Assembly (NCBI RefSeq): GCF_019973615.1
Contig: NZ_AP024238.1
Span: forward strand, 434,001 to 498,000
Source: Rhodoferax lithotrophicus
GTDB lineage: Bacteria > Pseudomonadota > Gammaproteobacteria > Burkholderiales > Burkholderiaceae_C
Direction: 5' to 3'
DNA: 64,000 nucleotides
The notes under the pieces were generated by a model. That model worked only from the letters and a program-made list of their open reading frames with translations, was not told the DNA's origin and made no database searches. Numbering within the stretch: position 1 is the first letter of the stretch; the number at the start of each line of letters is the position of its first letter. The position numbers and the translations under genes are program-made. Below, in pieces: positions 63,688 through 64,000 of this stretch.

Positions 63688-63984
63688 TCACCCCTTGCGC
63701 AACCGGGGTTTCAGGGCATGGTGCTGTCGTCAAAACGTTGGGGACTTTGGGGTTGTCTGAGTTGCCATTCTCGAGCTTGATGTAGGTCCACTTGGTTTTT
63801 TGAAAACTTGAATGCGCACAAATCCGAATCATGGTGCGCCATAATTTGTAACAACTTGTTTCAAGTGAGCGCCGTACATGGTGCTTGTTTATGTTTTTTT
63901 ACAGCGCTAACGGCAAACACTGATTCACGGGTTGCTTGGGTTTCCATCAACTTGCTGGTTAAATGTATTCAATTGCAGCAACCC
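63688..63984. other. non-coding stretch before the window end
   Basis: About 300 bp without a supported gene. Open frames on the minus strand have no family similarity or start signals. It is probably the promoter region of a gene starting at or beyond the last base. Confidence 0.45.
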
Positions 63985-64000
63985 AAGGAGCGCGCCCCCA
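63985..64000 (+). promoter_or_regulatory. ribosome binding site of a gene starting at the window edge
   Basis: AAGGAG at 63985-63990 followed by CGCGCCCCC and a final A. An ATG beginning at 64000 would be at ideal spacing, so a plus-strand gene probably starts exactly at the border. Confidence 0.45.

Noticed and set aside
63464..63832. 122-codon minus-strand frame at the window end
   Set aside because: Overlaps the DUF1631 gene and has no recognisable domain, signal peptide or start site.

Overview
The window looks like a chromosomal segment of a betaproteobacterium of the Burkholderiales, most likely Comamonadaceae (Rhodoferax/Polaromonas-like). This rests on the gene content (slmA beside argB, a FadN-type beta-oxidation operon with a DUF2147 gene, a DUF1631 protein) and on a dispersed intergenic repeat of the type ...AGCGCTTnnnnnAAGCGCTAcag... 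that recurs at about nine sites. No rRNA, CRISPR array, transposase or integrase was seen. One tRNA-Leu is present.

1-10.4 kb: a class II lanthipeptide locus. Five precursors with Nif11-type leaders (the first cut by the window edge) flank one LanM whose cyclase carries the Cys-Cys-Gly zinc-ligand variant known from ProcM. Next to it, on the other strand, lie a LuxR-type regulator with a collapsed receiver, an ECF sigma factor, and an anti-sigma-like zinc-finger protein whose C-terminal half is itself a Nif11 leader-like domain ending in a degenerate double-glycine motif. A lipoprotein subtilase without a propeptide and a small secreted protein resembling a protease propeptide follow. No dedicated LanT transporter is visible.

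10.6-26.3 kb: mostly housekeeping genes. A TetR-controlled fatty-acid beta-oxidation operon (with an operator palindrome), slmA, argB, a chemoreceptor with a CZB zinc domain, a hotdog thioesterase, an Atm1-type ABC exporter and a DAHP synthase.

26.4-38.3 kb: a visibly more AT-rich, divergently transcribed island that reads as a synthase-dependent exopolysaccharide system. The plus strand encodes a BcsE-family c-di-GMP receptor, a TPR/beta-barrel exporter, a GT2 synthase, a one-TM small protein and a membrane-anchored NodB-type deacetylase. The minus strand encodes a lipoprotein paralogue of the deacetylase lacking the metal-binding histidines, an AlgF-like protein and two tandem AlgJ/AlgX-like SGNH O-acetyltransferases. 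No MBOAT (AlgI) partner is in the window.

38.4-64 kb: an ADP-forming acyl-CoA ligase/GNAT fusion, a UbiA-type prenyltransferase overlapping dinB, a chemoreceptor, a PAS/GAF/GGDEF/EAL protein, queF, yaaA, ahpC-ahpF with a possible OxyR half-site, a small ahpF fragment, a TonB receptor-YfiR-GGDEF/EAL signalling operon, valS, tusA-like, cysM, tRNA-Leu(CAA) and a DUF1631 protein. The BcsE receptor and two dual-domain c-di-GMP enzymes suggest that c-di-GMP control of polysaccharide is a theme of the region. Coding calls rest on reading the translated sequences; no database search was run.
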